Shown: positions 9,427-16,780, counted from the first letter of the stretch. The stretch is DNA of 64,000 nt from CAWKPF01 sp963851415 (GCA_963851415.1 CAWKPF010000003.1:2356001-2420000), one strand, 5' to 3'. Translations and numbers: made by a program. Notes: generated by a model from the sequence alone, not told the origin.

Positions 9427-9463
9427 CGTAGACGACCACCTAGGCCATTCGCATGAGCCACCA

Positions 9464-9554
9464 GCCGCCGAACAAGAGCGCTCCAGAGGACGAGAAACCG
9501 TTCGGCTCGCGCCTTCACGGTTCCTCGCCTCTGAGCTTGGGTCCGTTAGGCGCT
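9464..9554 (+). repeat. attC2
   Basis: R'' GCCGAAC (9467-9473), R' GTTAGGC (9545-9551). Type A arms with an AAACCGTTCGG apical hairpin, nearly identical to attC1. R'' does not complement the cassette start (TTATGC). Confidence 0.88.
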
Positions 9555-9556
9555 CC

Positions 9557-10000
9557 ATGGGCAGCCAAATCCGTTTCTACTGGAACGCGGCAATCGCGAG
9601 CGAGCTCGAGAGCGAGTGCGTCCGCCTCGGGCTGCAACGCCACGAACACCCCAGTGGCCCCCTTCTGGCGCTCACCGAGCCTGACGTCGAGGCCTGGGAG
9701 GCCACTGCGATTCAATACTCCCTGCCTAGAGGCAACTCGTGCGAGGCTCGGCTCTGGACCGAGGCGAGCAGCCCAGGTCTCCCCGCGGCATTCGAGGCCG
9801 TTCGTTCCTTTGTCAAGAGTCGCAGTTCCTACCATGAAGAAGCCGGTCTTTGGGTTCGAAGGAACATGCCGCTGAGTTCTCCGCCTACTGGGCTAGCAAG
9901 CAGGCGAGCCTTGAAGAATCCGCGAGGAAGAACAGGGAACGCGTCCTCGGTGCACAGCCTGCTCACCCGCAGAAGAAAGGCGAAGGCACTCTTTGAATAG
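9557..10000 (+). CDS. Cassette 3: hypothetical protein, probable frameshift near the C-terminus
   Basis: 147 codons as read from the ATG at 9557 (MGSQIRFYWNAAIASELE). The family is unknown. After LWVRR, near 9861, the current frame becomes Ser/Pro/Arg-rich. The neighbouring frame gives a more protein-like, helical Glu/Lys tail (EHAAEFSAYWASKQASLEES) ending in a stop at 9994-9996. One missing G at 9861 would explain this. It is the cassette whose attC was split by the IS1111-type element. Confidence 0.6.
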   Translation: MGSQIRFYWNAAIASELESECVRLGLQRHEHPSGPLLALTEPDVEAWEATAIQYSLPRGNSCEARLWTEASSPGLPAAFEAVRSFVKSRSSYHEEAGLWVRRNMPLSSPPTGLASRRALKNPRGRTGNASSVHSLLTRRRKAKALFE

Positions 10001-10004
10001 AACC

Positions 10005-10014
10005 GCGCCTAACC
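10005..10014 (+). repeat. attC3, left fragment (R'' core)
   Basis: GCGCCTAAC, whose core GCCTAAC (10007-10013) complements the start of cassette 3 (TTAGGCG). The rest of this attC resumes at 11613, beyond the inserted element. Confidence 0.8.
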
Positions 10015-10028
10015 CCTATGAGGTCCCC

Positions 10029-10496
10029 GGTCGTCAAGGCACGGACGTTTCCTAGCGGACGTGGTCCGAGAGGTGTCGAGCTGGAGTGAATCTCTGACTT
10101 GGGTTTCGCAGGGGATGCGAGGCGAAGCCTCTGCACCAAACACCTATTGAGCCTCAGCCACCACTCGAGGTGACGACTGCCGACAGTGCGCCGGCGGACT
10201 AGAAACGCATCGGTGCCCTCGTGCCGTCCCAGTCAAAGGGTCGAGATCTGTCTCCGAGTTCGGAGTCAGCCGTGAGTTGGTCTCGGGATCGGGAGAGGAG
10301 CAGAGGACATCTCCAGGTCGAAGGGTGAATCGAGGGGGAGCCCCGTCCATTCAAAGAGACAGACTGCCGGGCCTTTTGTCCCAGGGCCTGCTCGGTGTCG
10401 AGCACCAGGAGCGGCAGCTCCTGCGCGGAGGCCTGCGTCGGGATCGTGCCCATGCGGCGTCAGTTAGGCGGCGGGCTCGAGGCTCCCAGCTCGAAG
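10029..10496 (-). ncRNA. Candidate guide (bridge/seek) RNA region of the IS1111-type element
   Basis: This 468-bp non-coding end lies 3' of the transposase gene, the position known for the target-specifying RNA of IS1111-group elements; IS110-group elements carry theirs 5'. No ORF with coding character was found here. The RNA limits and guide loops were not resolved by eye, so this marks a search region rather than a mapped transcript. Confidence 0.4.
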
Positions 10497-11540
10497 TCAG
10501 GCGTTGAGAAAGGTCGGCAAGTGGAAAGCTCTTCGGTTCTTCAGCATGTAGTAGATCGCTCGACCGAGCTTGTGACTGAGCACGGAGTAGGCCTTGCCCT
10601 TGCCGTGCTTTCGTTGGAGTCGCTCGAAGAGCTTCTTGCCCTCTCGGCTCTTCATCGCAAACAGCACCGCGGCCTCCGAGAAGGCCCACTTCAAGTGATG
10701 GTTTCCGATCTTGCGACCTCCGGAGCCGGTTCGCTTCCCGGCCGAGAAGTGCTGCGGTCGGATCAGTCGGCTGTACGAGGCGAAGTCCTGCACCGTCGGG
10801 AACCGAGCCACATCGTGGATCTCGTAGAGCATCGTCATGCCCAGGATCTTCCCGATCCCGGGCGTGGACATCAGACGAACCAGAGCGTCGGGATCGTGGT
10901 CCTTGGCCTGGGCGAGCAGGAACTTCTCGAGTTCGTGGATGAGCTCGTCGTAGGTGTCGATCAGGCGCTCGTTCGTCTGGACACTCTGCTTCACCGAAGG
11001 GTCGTCGAAGCGTTCGAGTAGCTCGGTGCGATTGTGGGGCTTGGCGATGCGGCCGAGATTCTCGTCGCAGTTGTACTGGGTGTTGGTGTTGCGGATGTGA
11101 GTGAAGAGCTCCGCGCGCTTGCGCGCGAAGTACTGGCGCCGTCGGAGCAGATCCCGGGTGGCTCGCATGGCTCGGGGGTAGGCGTAGGCCACGGGAAAGT
11201 TTCCGCCTCGAAGCAACGCGGCGATCTTGTGAGAGTCGATGCGATCGTTCTTGGCTTTGGCTGCGTGGATCGCCTTCATGTACAGAGCGTGACCGAGCGC
11301 GAAATCGATCCCCTCGTCCGCGCACAGGTCAGCGAGCCAGTACCAGGAGAACATGCACTCCACGCCTACGACGAGTTCGTCGCGGAAGGGTTCGATGGCC
11401 GCGAGGAACGCGTTGGGGCGAGCCGCGACGTTCCTGTGCAGCACGATCTCGCCTGCCCGATCGAGGATGCACAGGTACATCTTGCGGGCGTGCAGATCGA
11501 CTCCGCAGGTGTGCGCGTGCTGGCGGTTGTAGAATCTCAT
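10497..11540 (-). CDS. IS1111-group IS110-family transposase
   Basis: 347 residues. The N-terminal RuvC-like DEDD domain starts CGVDLHARKMYLCILD and continues with VGVECMFSWYW and NDRIDSHKIAALL (acidic residues of the catalytic set). The C-terminal part has the helix-hairpin-helix signature LMSTPGIGKILG, then SAGKRTGSGGRKIGN, the region with the essential Ser of IS110 transposases. The length is normal for the family. The gene looks intact, so the element may be active. It acts on a circular intermediate with an RNA guide (known for the family). Confidence 0.93.
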   Translation of the reverse strand: MRFYNRQHAHTCGVDLHARKMYLCILDRAGEIVLHRNVAARPNAFLAAIEPFRDELVVGVECMFSWYWLADLCADEGIDFALGHALYMKAIHAAKAKNDRIDSHKIAALLRGGNFPVAYAYPRAMRATRDLLRRRQYFARKRAELFTHIRNTNTQYNCDENLGRIAKPHNRTELLERFDDPSVKQSVQTNERLIDTYDELIHELEKFLLAQAKDHDPDALVRLMSTPGIGKILGMTMLYEIHDVARFPTVQDFASYSRLIRPQHFSAGKRTGSGGRKIGNHHLKWAFSEAAVLFAMKSREGKKLFERLQRKHGKGKAYSVLSHKLGRAIYYMLKNRRAFHLPTFLNA

Positions 11541-11612
11541 CGAGGTCTCCTTTCAAGAAGGTTTCGTTTACACCTGCAAGCTACCGCGTGGGTAGGTTGC
11601 GAGGGGACCTCA

Positions 11613-11698
11613 ATGATCTTCAAAGAGATCGAGCGGACGAAAACAGTTCGGCTCCGCCTTCACTGTTGTCGCCGCTCATCTCAGGTCCGTTGGGCGGC
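11613..11698 (+). repeat. attC3, right fragment
   Basis: Contains the left arm GAGATCGAGCGGACG, an AAAACAGTTCGG apical hairpin, the right arm CGCCGCTCATCTC and R' GTTGGGC (11689-11695). Type B arms. Joined to 10005-10013 it restores a full attC. Confidence 0.85.
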
Positions 11699-11798
11699 TC
11701 GGGATAGCCCGGCGTTGATGCGCACCGGAACAGCTCCTCTGCCATCGTGAGCGAGCCCGCCTCTTTCCTCGCGCTTACCGACCAAGAGCCGCACCTCG

Positions 11799-12020
11799 AT
11801 GCTTGAGGCCCTCGAAGCCCTCGTCCAGTCGTCAGCCCTCGTTGCCAGGCTAGGCGGAGCTCTTCTCTTCTTGGTGTCGCGGGAGTTCCGCCGCGAAACT
11901 CGTCAACGGTGGGCACGAAGCAGCCGAACAGTCAAGATCGCGGACATCATGGCTGGACTGCTCTGGATCCCGATCCTCTTCGGTGTCGGATGGGCTGTGT
12001 GGACACTCATGGCAGACTAG
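11799..12020 (+). CDS. Cassette 4: small membrane protein
   Basis: 73 residues with no recognised family. Two hydrophobic stretches are visible (SALVARLGGALLFLVS, then MAGLLWIPILFGVGWAVWTL), separated by a basic loop (REFRRETRQRW). It starts at an ATG 108 nt into the cassette. Proteins this small and simple could be regulators of membrane enzymes or membrane-active toxins, but nothing here decides that. Confidence 0.55.
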   Translation: MLEALEALVQSSALVARLGGALLFLVSREFRRETRQRWARSSRTVKIADIMAGLLWIPILFGVGWAVWTLMAD

Positions 12021-12079
12021 CCAGAGTACGTCAGTCTTCTCAACCGGTCCCTGTGCAGAAAGAACCCCGCCATGAGCCA

Positions 12080-12169
12080 GCCGCCCAACAACACGCTTCA
12101 GAGGACGCAAACAGGTAGTCGCTTCGCTCCTTCCTGTTCGCGCCTCTGAGCTCGGGTCCGTTGGGCGGC
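12080..12169 (+). repeat. attC4
   Basis: R'' GCCCAAC (12083-12089), R' GTTGGGC (12160-12166). Type A arms with the AACAGG/CCTGTT hairpin. R'' complements the cassette start TTGGGC. Confidence 0.9.
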
Positions 12170-12182
12170 AGATCCTGCCTGA

Positions 12183-12188
12183 TAGAAT
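12183..12188 (+). promoter_or_regulatory. -10 hexamer TAGAAT of cassette 5 (leaderless)
   Basis: TAGAAT lies 6 nt before the antitoxin ATG (12195), so transcription should begin at or next to the start codon. A TTGGGC formed by the attC R' core sits 16 bp upstream and could serve as a weak -35. Confidence 0.6.
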
Positions 12189-12194
12189 CCCCTC

Positions 12195-12419
12195 ATGAAG
12201 TTGGTCACTGGCAGAGTCGTCGACGGAAAGGTCGCTCTTCCTGAGGGAGAGTTCGAAGAAGGTTCAGCGGTCGCGGTCATGTCGTCCGACGCAAGCGAAC
12301 CGATCTCGCTGTCATGCGCCGAGGAGGCGACCCTTGTCGAATCCCTAGAGGCGATTCGCCGGGGTGAGTTCGTCGAGGGCGAAGATCTCGTAGCTAGACT
12401 CCGGTCAAGAGGTCGTTGA
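12195..12419 (+). CDS. Cassette 5: antitoxin of a ParE/RelE-type module
   Basis: 74 residues (MKLVTGRVVDGKVALPE...). The N-terminal beta-rich half resembles short antitoxins paired with RelE/ParE toxins. The acidic C-terminal half (EATLVESLEAIRRGEFVEGEDLVARL) should wrap the toxin. The stop overlaps the toxin start as TTGA, indicating translational coupling. A close relative is in cassette 9. It should neutralise the toxin and repress its own promoter, TAGAAT at 12183. Confidence 0.75.
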   Translation: MKLVTGRVVDGKVALPEGEFEEGSAVAVMSSDASEPISLSCAEEATLVESLEAIRRGEFVEGEDLVARLRSRGR

Positions 12420-12718
12420 GCTACCGAGTTCGCGTATCGCCTCGTGCTGAGCGCCGGATCGAGGAAGTGGCCGACTGGTGGTTTGAGAACCGGTCCGGAG
12501 CCCCCGAACTCTTCTCAGAGGAACTCGAGCGCGCCTTTCTTGCCCTGCAGGTCTTTCCCAACGCTGGCCAGGCCATTGCTCATCCTCGCATCGTGAACCT
12601 ACGTCGAGTTCTGCTTTCGCCGGTTCACTATCATCTCTACTACTCCGTCTCCGACGAATCCGAGACCGTGGAGATCCTCGAACTCTGGCATTCCAGCCAA
12701 AGAGATCCTGGCCTATGA
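12416..12718 (+). CDS. Cassette 5: ParE/RelE-family toxin
   Basis: 100 residues from a TTG that overlaps the antitoxin stop. The RelE/ParE fold pattern is clear: VRVSPRAERRIEEVADWW, then LRRVLLSPVHYHLYYSV, ending in the strand TVEILELWHS. The family includes mRNA interferases and gyrase poisons; which one applies here is not decidable. It is presumably kept silent by the partner upstream and stabilises the array. Confidence 0.85.
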   Translation: MSYRVRVSPRAERRIEEVADWWFENRSGAPELFSEELERAFLALQVFPNAGQAIAHPRIVNLRRVLLSPVHYHLYYSVSDESETVEILELWHSSQRDPGL

Positions 12719-12719
12719 A

Positions 12720-12809
12720 GCCGCCCAACAAGGCGCTCCAGAGGACGAGAACCCGTAGTCGCTCCGCTCCTTCGGGTTCTCGCCTCTGAGCTTGGGTCCG
12801 TTAGACGTC
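12720..12809 (+). repeat. attC5
   Basis: R'' GCCCAAC (12723-12729), R' GTTAGAC (12800-12806). Type A outer arms carry the AACCCGTAGTCG/CGGGTT hairpin also found on type B sites. R'' matches the cassette start TTGGGC. Confidence 0.9.
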
Positions 12810-12822
12810 ACGACGATCGACA

Positions 12823-13314
12823 ATGACATTCGAAGAGATCATCAGCCGCCTGACGGGCTTCAGCATTCCGATCTTCGGCGTGTCCTGGACGCCTCCGGAG
12901 CCTGAGGTTGCTCGGGCGCGCCGCTTGATCGCTCAGCTCGAGGACCGCCGCGTTCTCTACGTGCCGTCCGAGTTAGAGCAGCCCGAACACTGCGTACAGT
13001 CGATAGTGCAGATCAGACACCTCCTCACAGCGGAACTCGCCGAGCTTGATGCCAAGAGCGAGCTGGGGGCATCCATCCGCGCCATGCGTGCGGCGTGCCG
13101 GAAGTTCCTGAATCAGGTTCAAGCTGATGATCTGGATCGGATCGTCCACTTCGCCACTCAACGCGGAAACTTCGCGAGCTGGCACTTCATGTCGGCCCTC
13201 GGTGAGCTTCGCGGCGTCTTCGGTCTTCACATTGCGAAGCTCGCCGCCGGTTACGGACTCGACGTCGAAGACGATCTGTCGGCAATACTCCCAGCCGAGG
13301 CGGGTGAGGCGTGA
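12823..13314 (+). CDS. Cassette 6: DUF6650-like protein
   Basis: 163 residues. The pattern MTFEEIISRLTGFSIPIFGVSWTP followed by EVARARRLIAQLEDRRVLY and a conserved helical core (RAMRAACRKFLNQV, ALGELRGVFGLHIAKLA) fits proteins I recall as DUF6650, found on plasmids and islands; this is from memory. Function is unknown. It appears all-helical and cytoplasmic, with no catalytic motif recognised. R'' of attC6 complements the cassette start (TTAGAC). Confidence 0.75.
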   Translation: MTFEEIISRLTGFSIPIFGVSWTPPEPEVARARRLIAQLEDRRVLYVPSELEQPEHCVQSIVQIRHLLTAELAELDAKSELGASIRAMRAACRKFLNQVQADDLDRIVHFATQRGNFASWHFMSALGELRGVFGLHIAKLAAGYGLDVEDDLSAILPAEAGEA

Positions 13315-13402
13315 CGTCTAACCAAGAGATGGAGCGGACGAAAACCCGTAGTCGCTGCGCTCCTTCGGGTTCTCGCCGCTCATCTCAGGGCCGTTAGACC
13401 GC
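13313..13402 (+). repeat. attC6
   Basis: R'' GTCTAAC (13316-13322), R' GTTAGAC (13393-13399). Type B arms (GATGGAGCGGACG / CGCCGCTCATCTC) with the AACCCGTAGTCG hairpin. Confidence 0.9.
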
Positions 13403-14077
13403 ATGCCCGATCGTTCACTGCCCTTCCGCCGCTCATACTTGAGGGCACCTACGTTCGCGCGACGCGCCTACGATGCTGTCGAGCGTCTCCATGCGGAGGA
13501 GCCGGTCTTTCCGAGGCCGCGCGATGTCAAGAACCTGGTCGAAGAGGTCTTACCCTTGGCACTCTTCGTCAACTCGCAGGAGCGTCAGCAGCAACGTGTC
13601 CGGTGCAAGTACTTCGGCGGCGACCACAAGTTCGATGCGAAGATCCGCATCGAAGGCCCACAGTCGCCCACCCGTACACACCACGTCGAGGTCACTGCAG
13701 CAGTCAGCTCCAGGGAACACCTCGCACGGGAGGCGCTACATCGCGACGGCATCGTCCATGCTGGCCCGAGTGTCAAGCGCGTCAAGCGAGCCGACGGCTC
13801 GAAAGCTGTGGAAAGTAGAAGCACAGCCAGATCACCGAACGCCGCCTTCAACGATCTCGTCTCATGGGTCGTCGGCGCCGTCCGAAAGAAGTCCAACAGG
13901 AGCTACCCGGAGGGAACCATCCTCATCGTTCGCGCAGACGACTCGGAAGCCATGCTCCGTCCCGCCGAATGGTACGCGCTCGCTATTGCTGCGTCGAAAC
14001 AGCTTGCCAGCTCTGCGCCGTTCGAATCCGTCTTCGTCGTCGATCCCAACCACGGCCATGTCCTTCAAATCGCATGA
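13403..14077 (+). CDS. Cassette 7: hypothetical protein, possible nuclease-like core
   Basis: 224 residues of unknown family. It begins 4 nt after the R' core, with no room for a leader. A central segment, KFDAKIRIEG...HHVEVTAAV, has a D-(n)-ExT arrangement that recalls PD-(D/E)XK folds. It is followed by a basic stretch (KRVKRADGSK) and a C-terminal alpha/beta part (EGTILIVRADDSEAM). The nuclease idea is weak and the defining Lys is not clear. No partner gene is in the cassette. Confidence 0.65.
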   Translation: MPDRSLPFRRSYLRAPTFARRAYDAVERLHAEEPVFPRPRDVKNLVEEVLPLALFVNSQERQQQRVRCKYFGGDHKFDAKIRIEGPQSPTRTHHVEVTAAVSSREHLAREALHRDGIVHAGPSVKRVKRADGSKAVESRSTARSPNAAFNDLVSWVVGAVRKKSNRSYPEGTILIVRADDSEAMLRPAEWYALAIAASKQLASSAPFESVFVVDPNHGHVLQIA

Positions 14078-14085
14078 GCCGCATG

Positions 14086-14174
14086 CGGTCTAACAAGGCG
14101 CTCCAGAGGACGCGAACAGGTAGTCGCTTCGCTCCTTCCTGTTCGCGCCTCTGAGCTTGGGTCCGTTGTGCGGC
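14086..14174 (+). repeat. attC7
   Basis: R'' GTCTAAC (14088-14094), R' GTTGTGC (14165-14171). Type A arms with the AACAGG hairpin. R'' matches the cassette start TTAGACC. Confidence 0.9.
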
Positions 14175-14192
14175 TCTTGCTGAACCCAACTC

Positions 14193-14507
14193 ATGGCACC
14201 TGATCGTAAAGACCTGCTCGCCTCGGTCCCCGGTTTCCGGACCCTAGTCGGGGGCGAGGCCCACTCTGGCTGGCTTCCTGAACACGCCGCTACGCCGCAG
14301 GAAGAGCCACTGGACGTCCTTCTCGAGCTGTGGGCCGTTCGAACCAACGACGGCGTGTCCCTCCAGTGGACCATCTCAGCTCCATCCGGCCAGAGCATTC
14401 CCTTCGCTGCTTCCGGGGACTACTGGTGCCAGAATCTCGACAGCGCCATTGAACAGGCGCAGTACACTTGGGGCGTTCCGCCATCCGAGTGGGCGCTTGA
14501 GCAATGA
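14193..14507 (+). CDS. Cassette 8: hypothetical protein
   Basis: 104 residues, no recognised family, no signal or membrane segment. The middle (EEPLDVLLELWAVRTNDGVSLQWTIS) looks like a small alpha/beta domain, with a Trp-rich end (YTWGVPPSEWALEQ). Cassette boundaries are clean (start TTGTGC, R'' GCACAAC). Confidence 0.6.
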   Translation: MAPDRKDLLASVPGFRTLVGGEAHSGWLPEHAATPQEEPLDVLLELWAVRTNDGVSLQWTISAPSGQSIPFAASGDYWCQNLDSAIEQAQYTWGVPPSEWALEQ

Positions 14508-14511
14508 CCGC

Positions 14512-14601
14512 GCCGCACAACAACACGCTTCAGAGGACGCGAACAGGTAGTCGCTTCGCTCCTTCCTGTTCACGCCTCTGAGCTCAGGTCCGTTCGGCGG
14601 C
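14512..14601 (+). repeat. attC8
   Basis: R'' GCACAAC (14515-14521), R' GTTCGGC (14592-14598). Type A arms, AACAGG hairpin. Confidence 0.9.
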
Positions 14602-14616
14602 GCGGCGCCGGTCCGG

Positions 14617-14622
14617 TAGAAT
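14617..14622 (+). promoter_or_regulatory. -10 hexamer TAGAAT of cassette 9 (leaderless)
   Basis: TAGAAT ends 6 nt before the ATG at 14629, the same spacing as in cassettes 5 and 10. No convincing -35 is visible. Confidence 0.6.
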
Positions 14623-14628
14623 CGCTCC

Positions 14629-14844
14629 ATGAGAGTGCTCAAAGGCAGAGTCGTGGATGGTCGTGTCGAAGTCGCCGACGGTGGTCTCGAGGACGGTGCG
14701 GCGGTGACGGTTCTCGTGGACGAGGGCGAGGCTGACTTCACGCTTTCGAAGAGCGAGGTCGAGGAACTCCAGAGATCAATCGACCAAGCGTCTCGAGGCG
14801 AAGTCGTCGATGGCTGGAGGTTGCTGGGCGAACTCAGAGGCTAG
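14629..14844 (+). CDS. Cassette 9: antitoxin of a ParE/RelE-type module
   Basis: 71 residues. The N-terminus MRVLKGRVVDGRVEVADGG aligns with the cassette 5 antitoxin MKLVTGRVVDGKVALPEGE, so the two are homologous. The C-terminal helix (SEVEELQRSIDQASRGEVVDG) is the likely toxin-binding part. Its own promoter-like TAGAAT lies 6 nt upstream. Confidence 0.75.
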   Translation: MRVLKGRVVDGRVEVADGGLEDGAAVTVLVDEGEADFTLSKSEVEELQRSIDQASRGEVVDGWRLLGELRG

Positions 14845-14847
14845 CGA

Positions 14848-15141
14848 TTGCGCCTCAGCGTCACTCGAGTCGCGGAAGCCCAGATCCGCGAAGCAAACGA
14901 CTGGTGGGTCGAGAATCGCCAGCAGGCAACTGGCCTCTTCCGCGAAGAGCTCCGACGTGCGTTCGACATGGTTACAGCATTTCCGGACGGAACTCCGACG
15001 GTCACGAACGTTGAGATATCTGGCGTCCGGCGTGTTCTGATGCGACGCTGTGGGTATCACCTCTACTACCGCGCCCTCGAAGACACCGTGGAGATCCTTG
15101 CGCTCTGGCACTCAAGGCGCGGCAAGGGCCCTCAGCTGTGA
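14848..15141 (+). CDS. Cassette 9: ParE/RelE-family toxin
   Basis: 97 residues from TTG at 14848, 3 nt after the antitoxin stop. The pattern RVAEAQIREANDWWVENRQ...GVRRVLMRRCGYHLYYRA...TVEILALWHSRRG is typical of the RelE/ParE fold and close to the cassette 5 toxin. Intact as read. Together with cassette 5 it shows that one TA family was captured twice with different attC core sequences. Confidence 0.85.
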   Translation: MRLSVTRVAEAQIREANDWWVENRQQATGLFREELRRAFDMVTAFPDGTPTVTNVEISGVRRVLMRRCGYHLYYRALEDTVEILALWHSRRGKGPQL

Positions 15142-15143
15142 AG

Positions 15144-15231
15144 GCCGCCGAACAAACCGCTTCAGAGGACCGAAACAGGTCGCCGCTTCGCGCCTCGCTG
15201 TTCCGGCCTCTGAGCTTTGAACGTTAGGCGA
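15144..15231 (+). repeat. attC9
   Basis: R'' GCCGAAC (15147-15153), R' GTTAGGC (15223-15229). Type A left arm, with a diverged hairpin GAAACAGGTCGCCG and right end GCTTTGAAC in place of the usual GGTCC. Confidence 0.88.
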
Positions 15232-15255
15232 GCAGCGCGCCATCTACACTGGCGA

Positions 15256-15261
15256 TAGAAT
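15256..15261 (+). promoter_or_regulatory. -10 hexamer TAGAAT of cassette 10 (leaderless)
   Basis: TAGAAT is 6 nt upstream of the DUF4160 ATG (15268). The sequence before it, GGCGA, is also found at cassette 33. Confidence 0.6.
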
Positions 15262-15267
15262 GGGCCG

Positions 15268-15525
15268 ATGCCGGAAATCAGCCGTTTTCTCGGAATCGTG
15301 ATCGCTATCTTCTACAACGATCATCCCCCGAGCCATTTCCACGCAGTCTACGGCGAGTACCGAATCACCGTCTCGATCGAGGAGGGCATCGTCAAGGGCG
15401 CCTTTCCCAAGCGGGCCCTCCGCCACGTCCTAGAGTGGCACGAGCTCTACAGGGATCATCTTCGTGAGAACTGGGAGCTCTCTCGTCAGCGCAAACCGCT
15501 CAAGCCCATTCCCCCGCTGGAGTAG
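15268..15525 (+). CDS. Cassette 10: DUF4160 protein (putative TA component)
   Basis: 85 residues with the DUF4160 signature: MPEISRFLGIVIAIFYNDH, PSHFHAVYGEY, then ALRHVLEWHELYRDHLRENWEL. DUF4160 genes commonly sit beside DUF2442 genes and the pair is regarded as a TA-like module; which partner is the toxin is not settled. The DUF2442 gene begins 3 nt downstream. Confidence 0.85.
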   Translation: MPEISRFLGIVIAIFYNDHPPSHFHAVYGEYRITVSIEEGIVKGAFPKRALRHVLEWHELYRDHLRENWELSRQRKPLKPIPPLE

Positions 15526-15528
15526 ATC

Positions 15529-15771
15529 ATGGTCCATGTCGTTGAAGCTCGAGTTACTGGCGAACACCGACTCTTTCTCCGATTCTCGGACGGAGCCGAA
15601 GGCGAGGTCGACCTCGCGAACCACCTCGAGGGCGAAGTCTTCGAACCGCTCAAGGACCCCGCCTTCTTCTCCGAAGCGCAGCTCCACTCCGAACTGGGAA
15701 CGGTGTTCTGGCCCAACGGAGCCGACTTCGCTCCCGAGTTCCTCTACGAGCAGCTCGGTGCACTCGCCTAA
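15529..15771 (+). CDS. Cassette 10: DUF2442 protein
   Basis: 80 residues: VVEARVTGEHRLFLRFSDGAEGEVDL, then a C-terminal GTVFWPNGADFAPEFLYE, the DUF2442 pattern. It lies 3 nt after the DUF4160 gene and should be co-expressed. A homologous pair in reverse order is in cassette 19. The stop lies inside attC10. Confidence 0.85.
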   Translation: MVHVVEARVTGEHRLFLRFSDGAEGEVDLANHLEGEVFEPLKDPAFFSEAQLHSELGTVFWPNGADFAPEFLYEQLGALA

Positions 15772-15852
15772 CCAGGAGATGGAGCGGACGAAAACCCGGA
15801 GTCGCTGCGCTCCTTCGGGTTCCCGCCGCTCATCTCAGGGCCGTTCGGCGGC
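15763..15852 (+). repeat. attC10
   Basis: R'' GCCTAAC (15766-15772), R' GTTCGGC (15843-15849). Type B arms with an AACCCGGAGTCG hairpin. CTCGCCTAAC complements the cassette start TTAGGCGAG over 9 bases. Confidence 0.9.
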
Positions 15853-15879
15853 GTAGCAGCATTCTCGAAAGTCATTGAA

Positions 15880-16752
15880 ATGACGAGCGTTTTCATCAGC
15901 CACAACCGAGAGGATAAGCCGTTTGCCAGACGGCTGTCTTGCGACCTTCAGAATCAAGGTGTCCGGACTTGGCTGGACGAGGCAGAGCTAAGGATAGGTG
16001 ATTCCCTCATCGAGAAGCTCCGCCAAGGAATCGACGATGTGGAGTACTTGGCCGTAGTCCTTTCACCCAGCTCCGTCGCATCGGAATGGGTGAAGCGGGA
16101 AGTTGATGTTGCTATGACGCAGGAGATCCGGGGGCGAAGAGTTAAGGTGCTTCCCCTGATGTACAGGCAATGCGAGCCGCCCGGTTTCCTGATGGGCAAG
16201 GTCTACGGCGACTTCACCAATGAATCTGCCTACAATCACGAATTCAGGAAACTGCTGGAAAGTATCGGGGTTGTCTTTAACCCACAGGCTTTAGCTCCAA
16301 CCGCGCCTGGAGCCAACCTCGGGAGTGCGACCGATCGAGCTTTCAAGAAGGCTATGCGCCTTCGAGCAGCACCGTTTCATCGCCCGTACCAATACGTCGG
16401 CATGACGGTAGAGCAGGCAGAGAAGGCTACGGGTCAATCGTCGAACGATGTTGGCAACATCATCATCGATGATGACTACTCTCACATGCTCTTGGAAGCC
16501 GAAGGGAACTTCATCTCCTACGTAGATATCGAGCTCAAGGAAACAGCGCCTCAGAGCCAAACCGAGCCCTTCGATCCAGAACCCGCCTTAGGCGCGTTGA
16601 GTATCAGTCCTTCGGAACTGCAATTCATTCGAGAGGCTACACACTGCCATACATATGAGGATCACCGGAAGAGACTGAGAGTCTCAGTCGCATGTCACAT
16701 CGAAGGCGGGCCGCTCTCGGTCGGATTCAGCTCGAAGTACTACGGGACATGA
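15880..16752 (+). CDS. Cassette 11: TIR-domain protein
   Basis: 290 residues. The N-terminal TIR domain (1 to about 140) has VFISHNREDKPFARRL (box 1), WLDEAELRIGDSL (box 2 region) and SEWVKREVDVA, where E74 in W70-x3-E74 is the likely NADase catalytic residue. The C-terminal half (about 150-290) is unrelated to known TIR partners and could sense a ligand or oligomerise. Many bacterial TIR proteins degrade NAD+ or make cyclic-ADPR signals in phage defence. A standalone TIR cassette is consistent with that but not proof. Base composition is more AT-rich than neighbouring cassettes. Confidence 0.88.
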   Translation: MTSVFISHNREDKPFARRLSCDLQNQGVRTWLDEAELRIGDSLIEKLRQGIDDVEYLAVVLSPSSVASEWVKREVDVAMTQEIRGRRVKVLPLMYRQCEPPGFLMGKVYGDFTNESAYNHEFRKLLESIGVVFNPQALAPTAPGANLGSATDRAFKKAMRLRAAPFHRPYQYVGMTVEQAEKATGQSSNDVGNIIIDDDYSHMLLEAEGNFISYVDIELKETAPQSQTEPFDPEPALGALSISPSELQFIREATHCHTYEDHRKRLRVSVACHIEGGPLSVGFSSKYYGT

Positions 16753-16780
16753 CATGCAGCAACCATGATCGCGTCGAAAC

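Larger units (their letters stand above)
10014..11615 (-). mobile_element. IS110-family element, IS1111 group, inserted in attC3
   Basis: About 1.6 kb with a DEDD transposase on the minus strand. Short inverted repeats TGAGGTCCCC (10019-10028) and GGGGACCTCA (11603-11612) lie a few bases inside the junctions, as in the IS1111 group, whose repeats are subterminal. The left junction follows the R'' core of attC3. The right junction precedes CAAAGAGATCGAGCGG, which aligns with the left arm of intact sites such as attC6. Targeting attC is the established habit of the IS1111-attC subgroup. Exact ends are uncertain by a few bases. No target duplication is seen. Confidence 0.85.
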
